From: an uncultured Eubacteriales bacterium
GTDB taxonomy: Bacteria; Bacillota; Clostridia; Christensenellales; CAG-138
Direction: 5' to 3'
NCBI GenBank assembly: GCA_900545265.1
Contig: UQYI01000012.1
Location: 1 to 64,000, forward strand
Length of the DNA stretch: 64,000 nt
The position numbers and the translations under genes were made by a program. Below the pieces are notes generated by a model that did not search any database, was not told the DNA's origin, and saw nothing but the letters and a program-made list of their open reading frames with translations. The first letter of the stretch is position 1. Each line of letters begins with the position of its first letter. Below are positions 32,971 through 42,547 of the stretch, piece by piece.

Positions 32971-34764
32971 ATGATTCGTACTCAAGTCATGATTTGCGGC
33001 GGAACCGGCTGCACCTCATCCAACAGCCCCCTGATCGCCGAGGCCATGGAGCGGGAGATCCTGGAAAAGGGCCTTGAAAACGAGGTCAAGGTGGTTCGCA
33101 CCGGCTGCTTCGGCTTGTGCGCCATGGGCCCGGTGGTCATCGTGTATCCGGACGGTACCTTCTACAGCCTGGTGAAGCCGGAGGACGTGCCCGAGATCGT
33201 AGAAGAGCATCTGCTCAAGGGCCGCCCGGTGGAGCGTCTGGTTCATAAGGACATTGTAGAGGGCAAGGCCGTAGAGGTGGAGGGCCTCCATGATATCGGC
33301 TTCTACAAGCCCCAGCTGCGGGTAGCCCTGCGGAACTGCGGCCTTATCGATCCGGAAAACATCGAAGAATACATCGCCATGGACGGCTACCGGGCGCTGG
33401 GCAAGGTCCTTACGGAAATGACCCCCGAACAGGTCATTGAAGAGATCACCGCTTCCGGCCTTCGGGGCAGGGGCGGCGCAGGCTTCCCTACGGGCAAAAA
33501 GTGGCTGTTTGCTTCCTTTAACAAGACCCCCCACAAGTATGTGGTGTGCAATGCAGACGAGGGAGACCCCGGCGCTTTCATGGATCGTTCCGTGCTGGAA
33601 GGGGATCCCCATGCGGTGCTGGAAGCCATGTGTATTGCGGGCTATGCCATCAATGCCCATCAGGGCTATATCTATGTGCGGGCGGAATACCCCATCGCCG
33701 TGCACCGGCTGCAGGTCGCCATTAAGCAGGCCCGGGAGCTCGGCCTGCTGGGCGAGGATATCTTCGGCACGGGCTTCAGCTTTGATATCGATGTGCGTCT
33801 GGGCGCCGGCGCTTTTGTCTGCGGCGAGGAGACGGCGCTGCTCACCAGCATCGAGGGCAACCGGGGCGAGCCCAAGACCAAGCCCCCCTTCCCCGCCAAC
33901 AAGGGGCTTTTCGGTCAGCCGACCATCATCAACAACGTAGAGACGCTGGCCAACATCCCCCAGATCATCCTCAAGGGCGCCGGCTGGTTCGCTTCCATGG
34001 GTACTGAGGATTCCAAGGGCACCAAGGTTTTTGCCCTGGGCGGTAAGATTGTCAACACCGGCCTGGTGGAAGTGCCTCTGGGCACCACCCTGCGGCAGAT
34101 CATCTATGATATCGGCGGCGGTATTCCCGGCGGAAAGCAGTTCAAGGCCGTGCAGACAGGCGGCCCCTCCGGCGGATGCATCCCGGCTCAGTATCTGGAT
34201 GTGCCCATTGATTACGGCAATCTGCAGAAGATCGGCGCCATGATGGGCTCCGGCGGTATGATCGTTATGGACGAATCCACCTGTATGGTGGACGTGGCCC
34301 GGTTCTTCCTGGATTTCACCGTAGACGAAAGCTGCGGCAAGTGCACCGCCTGCCGTATCGGCACCCGGCGGCTGCTGGAAATGCTGGATAAGATCACCAG
34401 CGGCAACGGCACGCTGGAGGATCTGGACAAGATGGAGGAGCTGTGCCATTACATCCAGAAGAATTCCCTTTGCGCTTTGGGGCAGACGGCGCCTAACCCC
34501 GTCCTCTCCACGCTGAAATATTTCCGGGACGAATATGTGGCCCATGTGGTGGATAAGCGCTGCCCCGCCGGGGTGTGCAAAAAGCTTATGCGCTACACCA
34601 TAGAAGAAAGCAAGTGCAAGGGCTGCACCGCCTGCGCCCGCAAGTGCCCCGTAGGGGCCATCTCCGGCCGGGTACGGGAACCCCACTTCATCGACCCCGT
34701 CAAGTGCATCAAGTGCGGGGCCTGCATGGAGACCTGCCGCTTCGGCGCCATCGTGAAGAAGTAA
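32971..34764 (+). CDS. hndC: NuoF-like NAD(P)-binding subunit of bifurcating hydrogenase
   Basis: The 597-residue flavoprotein has an N-terminal thioredoxin-like [2Fe-2S] domain (CGGTGCTSS, TGCFGLCAMGP), the NuoF core with GLRGRGGAGFPTGKKW for NAD and GAGAFVCGEETAL for FMN, the [4Fe-4S] motif ESCGKCTACRIGTRR near 450, and a C-terminal 2x[4Fe-4S] ferredoxin (CKGCTACARKCP, CIKCGACMETCR). It exchanges electrons with NAD(P)H and, in bifurcating enzymes, couples this to ferredoxin. The order and short gaps (16 and 12 bases) show an operon with hndB and hndD. Confidence 0.95.
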   Translation: MIRTQVMICGGTGCTSSNSPLIAEAMEREILEKGLENEVKVVRTGCFGLCAMGPVVIVYPDGTFYSLVKPEDVPEIVEEHLLKGRPVERLVHKDIVEGKAVEVEGLHDIGFYKPQLRVALRNCGLIDPENIEEYIAMDGYRALGKVLTEMTPEQVIEEITASGLRGRGGAGFPTGKKWLFASFNKTPHKYVVCNADEGDPGAFMDRSVLEGDPHAVLEAMCIAGYAINAHQGYIYVRAEYPIAVHRLQVAIKQARELGLLGEDIFGTGFSFDIDVRLGAGAFVCGEETALLTSIEGNRGEPKTKPPFPANKGLFGQPTIINNVETLANIPQIILKGAGWFASMGTEDSKGTKVFALGGKIVNTGLVEVPLGTTLRQIIYDIGGGIPGGKQFKAVQTGGPSGGCIPAQYLDVPIDYGNLQKIGAMMGSGGMIVMDESTCMVDVARFFLDFTVDESCGKCTACRIGTRRLLEMLDKITSGNGTLEDLDKMEELCHYIQKNSLCALGQTAPNPVLSTLKYFRDEYVAHVVDKRCPAGVCKKLMRYTIEESKCKGCTACARKCPVGAISGRVREPHFIDPVKCIKCGACMETCRFGAIVKK

Positions 34765-34776
34765 GAGGAGGCTACA

Positions 34777-36531
34777 ATGGAAGACATCAAGCGGATCACC
34801 ATGAAGATCAACGGGATCGAAGTGACGGTTCCGGAGAACTATACCATCCTCCAGGCGGCGGAGCAGGCGGGCATCAGCATCCCCACCCTGTGCTATCTGA
34901 AGGATATCAACGCCATCGGCGCCTGCCGTATGTGCGTGGTGGAGCAAAAGGGCGCCCGTTCCAACCCTGTAGCCTGCCTGCAGCAGGTGGCCGAGGGCAT
35001 GGAGGTGCAGACCAATACCCCCGCCCTGCGGGCTTCCCGCAAGACCACGCTGGAGCTGCTGCTTTCCAACCACCGGATGGACTGCCTGGGCTGTGTGCGT
35101 TCCACCAACTGCGAATTGCAGACCCTGGCCCGGGAATACGGCGCAGATCCGGATAAATACCGGCCTGCGGAACCCCTTCAGCCGGATATAGACGATTCCG
35201 CCATCCATCTTATCCGGGACAACAGCAAGTGCATTCTCTGCCGCCGCTGCGTGGCCGTGTGCAAAAACCAGTTTGTCCATGTGATCGGCGCCAATGAGCG
35301 GGGCTTTAAGACCCACATCGCCAGCGCCTTTGAAATGCCTTTGAGCGAGACCAGCTGCGTCAACTGCGGCCAGTGCATCCAGGTGTGCCCCACCGGCGCT
35401 CTGACCGAGCGGGACGATACGGAAAAGGTCTGGAAGGCTCTGGCCGACCCCAACCTCCATGTGGTCATCGCTCCCGCTCCCTCCATCCGGGTGCAGATCG
35501 GCGAATGTTTCGGTATGCCCATGGGCTCCAATGTGGAAGGTAAGCTCATTGCCGCCTGCCGCAGGCTGGGCTTTGACAAGGTATTTGATGTAGACAACGC
35601 TGCCGACGTGACCATCATGGAGGAAGGTACCGAACTGCTGGGCCGTATTCAGAACGGCGGCGCTCTGCCCATGATCACCTCCTGCAGCCCCGGCTGGATC
35701 AAGTTCTGCGAGCATTACTATCCGGAATTTATTCCCAACCTGTCTACCTGCAAGTCTCCCCAGCAGATGTACGGCGCGTTGGTAAAGTCTTATTATGCCG
35801 AGCATGCCGGCATCGATCCCAGGGATATCTTTGTGGTCTCCGTCATGCCCTGCACGGCCAAGAAGTTTGAATGCAAGCGGCCTGAGCTGGGCCATGACGG
35901 CATGGCGGACGTGGATGTTTCCCTGACTACCCGGGAGCTGGCCCAGATGATCCGCCAGGCAGGCATCCTCTTTGACCGCCTGCCTGATGAAAAGTGCGAC
36001 GATATGCTGGGAGAGGCCTCCGGTGCGGGGCATATCTTCGGCGCTACCGGCGGTGTTATGGAAGCTGCCCTGCGCACGGTGTATGAAGTGGTCACCGGTA
36101 AGACTTTGGAGAAGGTGGAGTTTACCGCAGTTCGCGGGGTAGAGGCCATCAAGGAGGCCGAATACGATCTGAACGGCACCAAAGTGAAGGTGGCCGTTAC
36201 CAGCGGACTGGATAATGCCAAAAAACTGCTGGATATGGTCAAATCCGGGGAGAAAGACTATACCTTTATCGAAGTCATGGCCTGCCCTGGCGGCTGCGTC
36301 AACGGCGGCGGTCAGCCCATCGTTCCCAGCATGATCCGCAACTTTGTGGATGTGCGCAAGGTGCGGGCGGAGGGCCTGTATAAGGAGGATGCCGGGATGC
36401 CCCTGCGCAAGTCCCACGAAAATCCCCAGGTGCAGCGCCTGTATAAGGAATATCTGGGCGAGCCAAACAGCCACAAGGCTCATGAGCTGCTCCATACCCA
36501 CTATACCAGCCGGGGTCTGTATAATCGCTGA
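34777..36531 (+). CDS. hndD: [FeFe]-hydrogenase catalytic subunit
   Basis: The 584-residue protein has, in order, an N-terminal [2Fe-2S] domain, the His/Cys cluster HRMDCLGCVRSTNCELQ, two [4Fe-4S] motifs (CILCRRCVAVC, CVNCGQCIQVCP), the H-cluster motifs TSCSPGWIKF near 305, MPCTAKKFE near 360 and EVMACPGGCVNGGGQP near 500, and a small C-terminal Fe_hyd_SSU domain. It makes or oxidises H2. With HndA-C it should form an electron-bifurcating enzyme that oxidises NADH and reduced ferredoxin together. H-cluster maturases HydEFG are not in the window. A terminator follows. Confidence 0.97.
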   Translation: MEDIKRITMKINGIEVTVPENYTILQAAEQAGISIPTLCYLKDINAIGACRMCVVEQKGARSNPVACLQQVAEGMEVQTNTPALRASRKTTLELLLSNHRMDCLGCVRSTNCELQTLAREYGADPDKYRPAEPLQPDIDDSAIHLIRDNSKCILCRRCVAVCKNQFVHVIGANERGFKTHIASAFEMPLSETSCVNCGQCIQVCPTGALTERDDTEKVWKALADPNLHVVIAPAPSIRVQIGECFGMPMGSNVEGKLIAACRRLGFDKVFDVDNAADVTIMEEGTELLGRIQNGGALPMITSCSPGWIKFCEHYYPEFIPNLSTCKSPQQMYGALVKSYYAEHAGIDPRDIFVVSVMPCTAKKFECKRPELGHDGMADVDVSLTTRELAQMIRQAGILFDRLPDEKCDDMLGEASGAGHIFGATGGVMEAALRTVYEVVTGKTLEKVEFTAVRGVEAIKEAEYDLNGTKVKVAVTSGLDNAKKLLDMVKSGEKDYTFIEVMACPGGCVNGGGQPIVPSMIRNFVDVRKVRAEGLYKEDAGMPLRKSHENPQVQRLYKEYLGEPNSHKAHELLHTHYTSRGLYNR

Positions 36532-36592
36532 TCCCGCAGACCCATGGGGCGTCCGTTTCAGGCGGAGCTGTCCGTAAAACGTAATATGCACA

Positions 36593-36640
36593 AAGAGAAC
36601 CGGGAAGGAATGCGAATCGTTTCTTTCCGGTTCCTTTTTT
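36593..36640 (+). terminator. Terminator of the hydrogenase operon
   Basis: An imperfect stem GAACCGGGAAGGAA / TTCTTTCCGGTTC is followed by six T, about 60 bases after the hndD stop. Confidence 0.8.
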
Positions 36641-36768
36641 GGTATACTGTTTCGGAAAAGCATGGGGGAACGGCCGGTACAGGCGGAACGATCCGCATTT
36701 TGATATGCGCCATACCCCCTGATTGACTGTGGAACGGACAGGCGGGCGCAGCGGTTCGAAGCGGCCGG

Positions 36769-36894
36769 GAAGCGGGGGGCGGGGGCGCACTGCGTGCCTG
36801 GCGGCACGCCTGCGGGTGCGTTCCGCCCCGCAGTGTTCCGGCGGCTTTGCCGCCGGAACGTGCGCCCCCGGGAGTCGTATACGGGCCTGGTTTC
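36769..36894 (-). repeat. Three-hairpin intergenic element, copy A5 (inverted)
   Basis: The outer stem GGGGGCGCAC (36781-36790) pairs with GTGCGCCCCC (36860-36869). Hairpins: GCGTGCC/GGCACGC, a worn CTGCGGG/CCCCGCAG and GTTCCGGCGGC/GCCGCCGGAAC. GTATAC is at 36877-36882. The rest of the 36641-37006 gap contains no gene. Confidence 0.85.
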
Positions 36895-37006
36895 GTATGG
36901 CGGCGTCCCCGGCTGCGGGGAGCTGCTTTCCGGCAGTTCATACCCCCCATCGATCGTATATGGACGCACTTAATAGGAAAATGAAATATGCAAGGGAGGG
37001 ATCATC

Positions 37007-37603
37007 ATGACGGAATGGGAAAGATTACAGAAGGAGCTGCCGTATAACGACTTTGATCCGGATCTGTTTCAGCGCAGAGTAGCGGCAAAAAAGCTGTTCA
37101 GGGCCTATAACGGAACGGAGGATGAAGAAGTGGAGCTGCGCAGGCAGATCCTGGGGCAGCTGCTGAAAAAAGTTGGGGAAAACGTATGGATAGAACCGGA
37201 TTTCAAGTGTGAATTCGGCAAAAACATTACCCTGGGAGACAACGTGTATATCAACTTCGGCTGCGTCGTTCTGGACTGTGCGGAAGTGACCATCGGTGCG
37301 CATGCGCTGCTGGGGCCCAACATAGGGCTGTATCCGGTGAATCACGCAGCGGATGCGGAAGAAAGAATGCATGGCTGCTGCAGCGGCAAGCCCATCCGTA
37401 TTGGGAGGAATGTATGGCTGGGCGGGGACGTTAAGGTGCTTGCAGGGGTGACCATCGGCGATAACGCCATTATAGGAACCGGCAGCATCGTTACAAAAGA
37501 TGTTCCGCCGGATGTGGTCGCAGCGGGAGTCCCCTGCCGGGTGATCCGTAAAATAACGGAAGCGGATAAGACCGACTACCTGTATCGTATGCAGATCAGA
37601 TAG
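37007..37603 (+). CDS. Maltose/galactoside-type O-acetyltransferase
   Basis: The 198-residue protein has the N-terminal Mac helical region (LQKELPYNDFDPDLFQRRVAAKKLFRAYN) and a left-handed beta helix of hexapeptide repeats: NITLGDNVYINFGCVVLDCAEVTIGAHALLGPNIGLYPVNH, with the catalytic His in the last part, and IGRNVWLGGDVKVLAGVTIGDNAIIGTGSIVTKDVP. It transfers acetyl groups from acetyl-CoA to sugars. A good ribosome site (AAGGGAGGG) precedes the ATG. It stands alone between a repeat element and the S9 peptidase gene. Confidence 0.93.
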   Translation: MTEWERLQKELPYNDFDPDLFQRRVAAKKLFRAYNGTEDEEVELRRQILGQLLKKVGENVWIEPDFKCEFGKNITLGDNVYINFGCVVLDCAEVTIGAHALLGPNIGLYPVNHAADAEERMHGCCSGKPIRIGRNVWLGGDVKVLAGVTIGDNAIIGTGSIVTKDVPPDVVAAGVPCRVIRKITEADKTDYLYRMQIR

Positions 37604-37649
37604 CTCCCGGCTCTGCAGTCATGTACAGAAAGCCCCGGGAGCCCCTTCC

Positions 37650-37678
37650 TTGCCTTTTGACAGCGGCCATGGTATACT
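37650..37678 (+). promoter_or_regulatory. Promoter of the S9 peptidase gene
   Basis: TTGCCT (37650-37655), 17 nt and an extended -10 TGG-TATACT (37673-37678). A TTGACA at 37657 is too close to act with this -10. Confidence 0.75.
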
Positions 37679-37723
37679 TTTTTACGCCGTATTCCGGCAT
37701 AACGGAAAGATTGGAGGTACCGT

Positions 37724-39694
37724 ATGAAACCCATCGCTCTGGAAGATTTCTGTAACTTTACGTTTTTAGCCAATGTGACCTTTTCTCCTGAAGGAGGCAG
37801 CGCCTGCTTTGGAGTGACCCGGATCCAAAAGGAAAAGAACAGCTATGCTTCCTGCCTGTATGTATACCGGCAGGGAAAAACGGCCCAGCTCACCGCCGGG
37901 GGCAAGGAACTGCGGTTCCAGTATCTGGATGAGGATACCATCCTGTTCCAGGGAAACCGGGAGGAGGAGAAGGATAAGGAGGATATCTCCAGCCGCTTCT
38001 ATAAGATCTCTCTGCTGGGGGGCGAGGCCTCTCTGGCCTTTACCCTGCCCATACCCGTGCAGCAGGTGTGGCCCCTGAAAAACGGAGATTATCTGGCCCT
38101 GGGCTCCGTGACCCCCGGCTTTGAAAAGCTGTATACCGGGGAGGAAAAGGTGCGCAAAGCCTTCCTCCAGGCCAAAAAAGAAGGAGAGGACTATGAGGTG
38201 GTGGAGACCGTGCCCTGGTGGTTCAACGGCGATACCTTCATGCGCCGCAGCTACGGTACCCTGTATTATTACGATGCCAAAAAGAAAAAGCTTCGGCCTA
38301 TGACCGCAGAAGGCGTGGATATTTCCGATGTAAAGCTCAGCAGGGACGAAAGCACCGTATACTACAGCCTCCGGGAAAACACCGTCGGAAGGATGGATCT
38401 TTTCGGCGGGGAGCAGCTGTACGCCCTGACCCTGGCCACCGGGGAGGAGCGGCCCGTAGCCGTGAGCCGCAAGGAATTTTGCATCATCGGCTATGCGCTG
38501 GGGGAGAGCTTTATGCTCCTGCTGGCCATGGACGAAAAGTACGGCCTGAACACCGACCCGGACTTTTACCGTCTGGACTACGCCACCGGGGAGATTTCCC
38601 TGCTGTGCCGGTATGGAGAAGCCATCGGCAGCTCCGTAGGCGCCGATATCCGCTACGGCGGCGGAAAGACATGGAAGATGGAGGGGGATACCTTCTACTT
38701 TATCTCCACCCGCTTCGACAGCGCCGGCCTTTACAAGCTGGAGGAGGGGAAGATCGCCCCGGTGGTGGATCGTCCCGGCTCCGTGGACTGCTTTGATATC
38801 TGCGGGGACAGGCTTCTTATGGTGGCTCTCTTTGATATGAAGGGGCAGGAGCTGTATGACGGCCGAGGCCGGCGGCTCACCCGTTTTAACGAGGGCGTGC
38901 TTCGGGGCAAGTATGTGGCCCAACCGGAGGAGCTGCGCTTTATGAGCCAGGGCCACGAGATCCACGGCTTTGTACTCAAGCCCATGGACTATGTGCCCGG
39001 AAAGAAGTACCCGGTGATCCTGGATATCCACGGCGGCCCCAAGACGGTATACGGCCCCGTGTTCTACCACGAGATGCAGCACTGGGCGGGGCGGGGGTAC
39101 TTTGTGATCTTCTGCAATCCCACCGGCTCCGACGGCCGGGGCGGCTTTATGGACATCCGGGGCAAGTATGGGACGGTGGATTATGAGGATATCATGACCT
39201 TCTGCGACGAGGCGCTGAAGGCCTATCCGGATATGGACGAAAAGAACTTCTTTGAGACCGGCGGCTCCTACGGCGGGTTCATGACCAACTGGATCATCGG
39301 CCATACGAACCGGTTCCGGGCCTGCGCCAGCCAGCGCTCCATTTCCAACTGGGTGAGCTTTTACGGGGTATCGGATATCGGCCCGGGATTTGCGGAGGAT
39401 CAGAACGACACCACCCTGTGGCCCTCCGCCGAGAAGCTCTGGGCCCACAGCCCCCTGAAGTATGCCGATAAGGTGACCACTCCCACCCTGTTCATCCACT
39501 CCTTTGAGGATTATCGCTGCCCCATCGATCAGGGCTACCAGATGTATACGGCACTGGCCGTCCGGGGCGTGGAAAGCAAGATGGTGCTCTTCCGGGGCGA
39601 AAACCATGAGCTCTCCCGCAGCGGAAAGCCTCAGCACCGCATCCGCCGTCTGAAGGAGATCACCGACTGGTTCGAAAATCATCGGGAGAAATAA
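37724..39694 (+). CDS. S9-family serine peptidase (acylaminoacyl-peptidase-like)
   Basis: The 656-residue protein has an N-terminal beta-propeller region (about 1-390) and a C-terminal alpha/beta-hydrolase domain. The catalytic Ser is in GGSYGGFMTNW (near 513), with Asp in HSFEDYRCPIDQGYQMY (near 595) and His in GENHELSRSG (near 627). No signal peptide is seen, so it should be cytosolic and degrade short peptides. TTGGAGGT lies upstream of the ATG. A terminator follows; it is a single-gene unit. Confidence 0.93.
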   Translation: MKPIALEDFCNFTFLANVTFSPEGGSACFGVTRIQKEKNSYASCLYVYRQGKTAQLTAGGKELRFQYLDEDTILFQGNREEEKDKEDISSRFYKISLLGGEASLAFTLPIPVQQVWPLKNGDYLALGSVTPGFEKLYTGEEKVRKAFLQAKKEGEDYEVVETVPWWFNGDTFMRRSYGTLYYYDAKKKKLRPMTAEGVDISDVKLSRDESTVYYSLRENTVGRMDLFGGEQLYALTLATGEERPVAVSRKEFCIIGYALGESFMLLLAMDEKYGLNTDPDFYRLDYATGEISLLCRYGEAIGSSVGADIRYGGGKTWKMEGDTFYFISTRFDSAGLYKLEEGKIAPVVDRPGSVDCFDICGDRLLMVALFDMKGQELYDGRGRRLTRFNEGVLRGKYVAQPEELRFMSQGHEIHGFVLKPMDYVPGKKYPVILDIHGGPKTVYGPVFYHEMQHWAGRGYFVIFCNPTGSDGRGGFMDIRGKYGTVDYEDIMTFCDEALKAYPDMDEKNFFETGGSYGGFMTNWIIGHTNRFRACASQRSISNWVSFYGVSDIGPGFAEDQNDTTLWPSAEKLWAHSPLKYADKVTTPTLFIHSFEDYRCPIDQGYQMYTALAVRGVESKMVLFRGENHELSRSGKPQHRIRRLKEITDWFENHREK

Positions 39695-39713
39695 AACTGT
39701 TCTGCACTATAAA

Positions 39714-39753
39714 TCGGGACGGTCACCCGGCAGGGAGGCCGTACCCGTTTTTT
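39714..39753 (+). terminator. Terminator of the S9 peptidase gene
   Basis: CGGGACGG and CCGTACCCG form a stem with one bulge, followed by seven T. Confidence 0.75.
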
Positions 39754-39811
39754 TATTTGCAAAGAACAAGCAGAGATGCCGAAAAACAAGAGGCACTCGG
39801 CGCCTGAGAAA

Positions 39812-40576
39812 TTATTCCGCCGTGACCTCATAGGCCCGGTAGCGGTGGCTGAAGGTATAGCCCAGTTTTTCGCTCAGAGCCAGAGAGCCGGGGTTCTGAG
39901 CGTCCCAGCTTGGGTAGAGGCCGCTGCGCAGGCACAGGCGGATAAGCCGGGCCCCGCAGGCCATGGCCAGCCCGCGGCGGCGCAGATCCGGCCGGGTGTC
40001 GATTTCTATTTCTATGCCCTCCATGTACCGGCTGTAGGTGCCGGCCCCTGCGGCTAAAGAGCCGTCGGGCGCCAGAACGGCCACTCCCAGCCCCAGCCGG
40101 GAAAAGCTCTCCCAGTCGGGAAACTGGCCCACCAGATCCCGGCTCCAGAGGGCGGACCGACAGGCATGATACAGGCTTTCGTCCATTTCCCGCAGAGTGA
40201 ATCCGGCAGGCAGACTGTTCTCCGCCTGCAGCAGTACCCCCGGATCAAAGGCGTCCGGATCCTTTCTGGTAGCATACCGCCACACGGCCCGGGCCTGCCT
40301 GCCCCAGACCGTCTCTATGGCCTGGCTCCAGGCTTCGCTTTGGGGCGTCAAAATGCAGAAGGCGCGGCTGAAAAGGGGGTGGCGGACGGCTTCTTCACAG
40401 GGGGCCCCGGCCAGAAAGGCAAAATCCCCCAGTTCGGCCAAAGCCCACCGGGGGGCAAGGGAAGAGTCGGCATAGAGCTTGCCCATAACGCCCTGAAAGC
40501 AGGAATAGAGCATGGTTTCTTCCCATGGGCCGAAGAGGGGCATCAGCGGGCGGGGATCCCGGATCTCATATACCAT
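39812..40576 (-). CDS. GNAT-family N-acetyltransferase
   Basis: The 254-residue protein looks like the two-part GNAT_acetyltran family: a poorly conserved N-terminal half and a GNAT core at the end (GTYSRYMEGIEIEIDTRPDLRRRGLAMACGARLI, with the RRxGLA acetyl-CoA loop, then SWDAQNPGSLALSEKLGYTF). The acceptor is unknown. AAAGGAGTG precedes the ATG. It converges on the S9 peptidase gene and no clear terminator of its own is visible. Confidence 0.85.
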   Translation of the reverse strand: MVYEIRDPRPLMPLFGPWEETMLYSCFQGVMGKLYADSSLAPRWALAELGDFAFLAGAPCEEAVRHPLFSRAFCILTPQSEAWSQAIETVWGRQARAVWRYATRKDPDAFDPGVLLQAENSLPAGFTLREMDESLYHACRSALWSRDLVGQFPDWESFSRLGLGVAVLAPDGSLAAGAGTYSRYMEGIEIEIDTRPDLRRRGLAMACGARLIRLCLRSGLYPSWDAQNPGSLALSEKLGYTFSHRYRAYEVTAE

Positions 40577-40740
40577 GGCGGCACTCCTTTAAGCAAAAAG
40601 ATGGTGCCGTAAGTATACACCGGGGCCGGAACCCATGCAAGGGCGCTCCATGGTGGGAATGGGGGGCATGCTTTTTTATCGCCGGGGCCTATTTTGTATT
40701 TTGTAGGAATAATATATAAGCAGCCGTGTCAGCTTCTCTC

Positions 40741-40769
40741 TTGCGAAGGGTTCAATTTGCTCTTATAAT
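40741..40769 (+). promoter_or_regulatory. Promoter of the alanine symporter gene
   Basis: TTGCGA (40741-40746), 17 nt and TATAAT (40764-40769), about 50 bases before the ATG. Confidence 0.85.
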
Positions 40770-40824
40770 AGGGGAGGCCGGACAAGCGAAATTGAACGGA
40801 AATACACATCTACGGGGAAAAACA

Positions 40825-42267
40825 ATGGGCTTTTTTGATACCTTGATGCAGGTCAACAGCACCGTCAACACCATTGCCTGGGTCTATATCCTGCTGGGCT
40901 GCGTGTTTGTGGGAGGCATTTTTCTGACAGTTCGCTGCCGTTTCCTGCAATTCCGCAAGTTCGGATACATCATGCGCAACACCCTGGGCAAGATGTTTAA
41001 AAAATCCGAAGCCGGGGCAGGGGCAGTAACGCCTTTTCAGGCCGTGACTACGGCTCTGGCGGCTACGGTAGGTACCGGCAATATTGTGGGTACCTGTCAG
41101 GCCATTGCCATGGGGGGCTACGGCGCCGTGTTCTGGATGTGGATGGCCGCCCTGCTGGGTATGATCGTCAAGTTTTCCGAGGTATCGCTGGCCGTGCGCT
41201 TCCGCCAGCGGGATGAAAAGGGCGACTGGGTAGGCGGCCCCATGTATTATATCCAAAACGGCATGGGCAAAAAGTGGCATTGGCTGGCAGTATGCTATGC
41301 GGCTCTGGGGGCTTTGGCTTCTTTTGGCGTGGGGAATCTCAGTCAGGCCAACTCCATCTCCGGTTCGGTGATCATTGCCGTGCAGGCGTTCCGCCCTGTG
41401 AGCCAGCAGGGGGTAGTGCTGCTGCAGTGGGGGATAGGCATATTGCTGGCGGTGCTTACGGCCTTGAGCCTTTTCGGGGGCATCAAGCGCATCGGCGCCG
41501 TAACGGAAAAGCTGGTGCCGCTTATGAGCCTTTTGTATCTGGCTTTTACCCTGACGGTGATCTTCGGCAACATCTCCCGGGTAGGGGAGTGCTTTGCCAA
41601 AATATTTGAGGCGGCCTTCGTGCCCAGGGCTGTGCTGGGCGGCGCAGCGGGCATCGCTCTGAAAGAGGCGGTGGTGTGGGGTCTGCGGCGCAGCGCCTTT
41701 TCCAACGAGGCGGGTTTGGGCTCGGCGGCCATCGCCCATGCGGCTTCCGATACCAAGAGTCCCGTGGAGCAGGGCTTTTACGGCATTTTCGAGGTGTTCC
41801 TTACCACCATTGTTATCTGCACGCTTACGGCGCTGACGGTCATCATCAGCAATGTGCCGGTGAACTTCGGCGTTAAGCCCGGGACGGAGCTGGTGACCAA
41901 CGCTTTTGCCACAGTGTTTGGCATGAAGCTGGCCTCTTTGTTTGTGGCCGTGGCCATTGTGTTCTTTGCTTTTTCCACCATTCTGGGGTGGGCTTTGTAC
42001 GGCGCCCGCTGTGCCCAGTTCCTTTTCGGCATGAAGGGCTTTAAGATCTATCAGGGCCTGTTCGTGGTGGTAGTGGTTCTGGGGGCGGTGGCTTCTCTGG
42101 ACGTGGTATGGGAGCTGGCGGATACTTTTAACGGCCTTATGGCCATCCCCAACTTTATCGGCCTGTTTGCCCTGTCCGGTACCGTTGCAAAGATGGTGCA
42201 GGAGTATTTTCAAAAGGATAAGCTGGAGGTGCCCGCCTATAAGGCATCCAAAGGCCGGGCAAACTGA
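40825..42267 (+). CDS. Sodium:alanine (AGCS) symporter
   Basis: The 480-residue membrane protein shows the AGCS signatures: TALAATVGTGNIVGTCQAIAMGGYGAVFWMWMAALLGM near residue 75, VGGPMYYIQNGMG, and RRSAFSNEAGLGSAAIAHAAS near 290. It imports alanine or glycine with Na+. I start at MGFFDTLMQ (40825), after a GGGG-type ribosome site and 50 bases after the promoter; the open frame extends further upstream across the promoter. A strong terminator follows. Confidence 0.95.
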   Translation: MGFFDTLMQVNSTVNTIAWVYILLGCVFVGGIFLTVRCRFLQFRKFGYIMRNTLGKMFKKSEAGAGAVTPFQAVTTALAATVGTGNIVGTCQAIAMGGYGAVFWMWMAALLGMIVKFSEVSLAVRFRQRDEKGDWVGGPMYYIQNGMGKKWHWLAVCYAALGALASFGVGNLSQANSISGSVIIAVQAFRPVSQQGVVLLQWGIGILLAVLTALSLFGGIKRIGAVTEKLVPLMSLLYLAFTLTVIFGNISRVGECFAKIFEAAFVPRAVLGGAAGIALKEAVVWGLRRSAFSNEAGLGSAAIAHAASDTKSPVEQGFYGIFEVFLTTIVICTLTALTVIISNVPVNFGVKPGTELVTNAFATVFGMKLASLFVAVAIVFFAFSTILGWALYGARCAQFLFGMKGFKIYQGLFVVVVVLGAVASLDVVWELADTFNGLMAIPNFIGLFALSGTVAKMVQEYFQKDKLEVPAYKASKGRAN

Positions 42268-42290
42268 TTTTTCAAAAACATATACACACA

Positions 42291-42321
42291 GCTGCGGTTC
42301 CCGGCGGGCCGCAGCTTTTTT
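42291..42321 (+). terminator. Terminator of the alanine symporter gene
   Basis: GCTGCGG (42291-42297) / CCGCAGC (42309-42315) with six T. Confidence 0.9.
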
Positions 42322-42485
42322 GTGCTTCTTTGCGGGCAAAGGCAGGCGACGTGGGGAGAAAGGGCAGCACAATGCCTTTGGCGGCAGATGCCGGCGGGGC
42401 GGCCGTCCGTTTATGAAGGCCGATCGAAAAGAGGACGAAGGAGGCTGGGGCAGAACTTGCAGAGAAAGTATGTACCGCACAAAAG

Positions 42486-42528
42486 AAAAAGCCCCGTTCC
42501 GTGCTGCAGGCACAGAGAGCGGGGCTTT
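42486..42528 (-). terminator. Terminator of the DUF1275 gene
   Basis: AAAGCCCCG and CGGGGCTTT pair around a 23-base loop; on the minus strand a T5 tract follows. Confidence 0.75.
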
Positions 42529-42547
42529 ATGTATGAACAAAAGGAGA

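Noticed and set aside
36752..36765. GGTTCGAA as part of a tRNA T-arm
   Set aside because: No acceptor stem, D-arm or anticodon arm can be formed around it.
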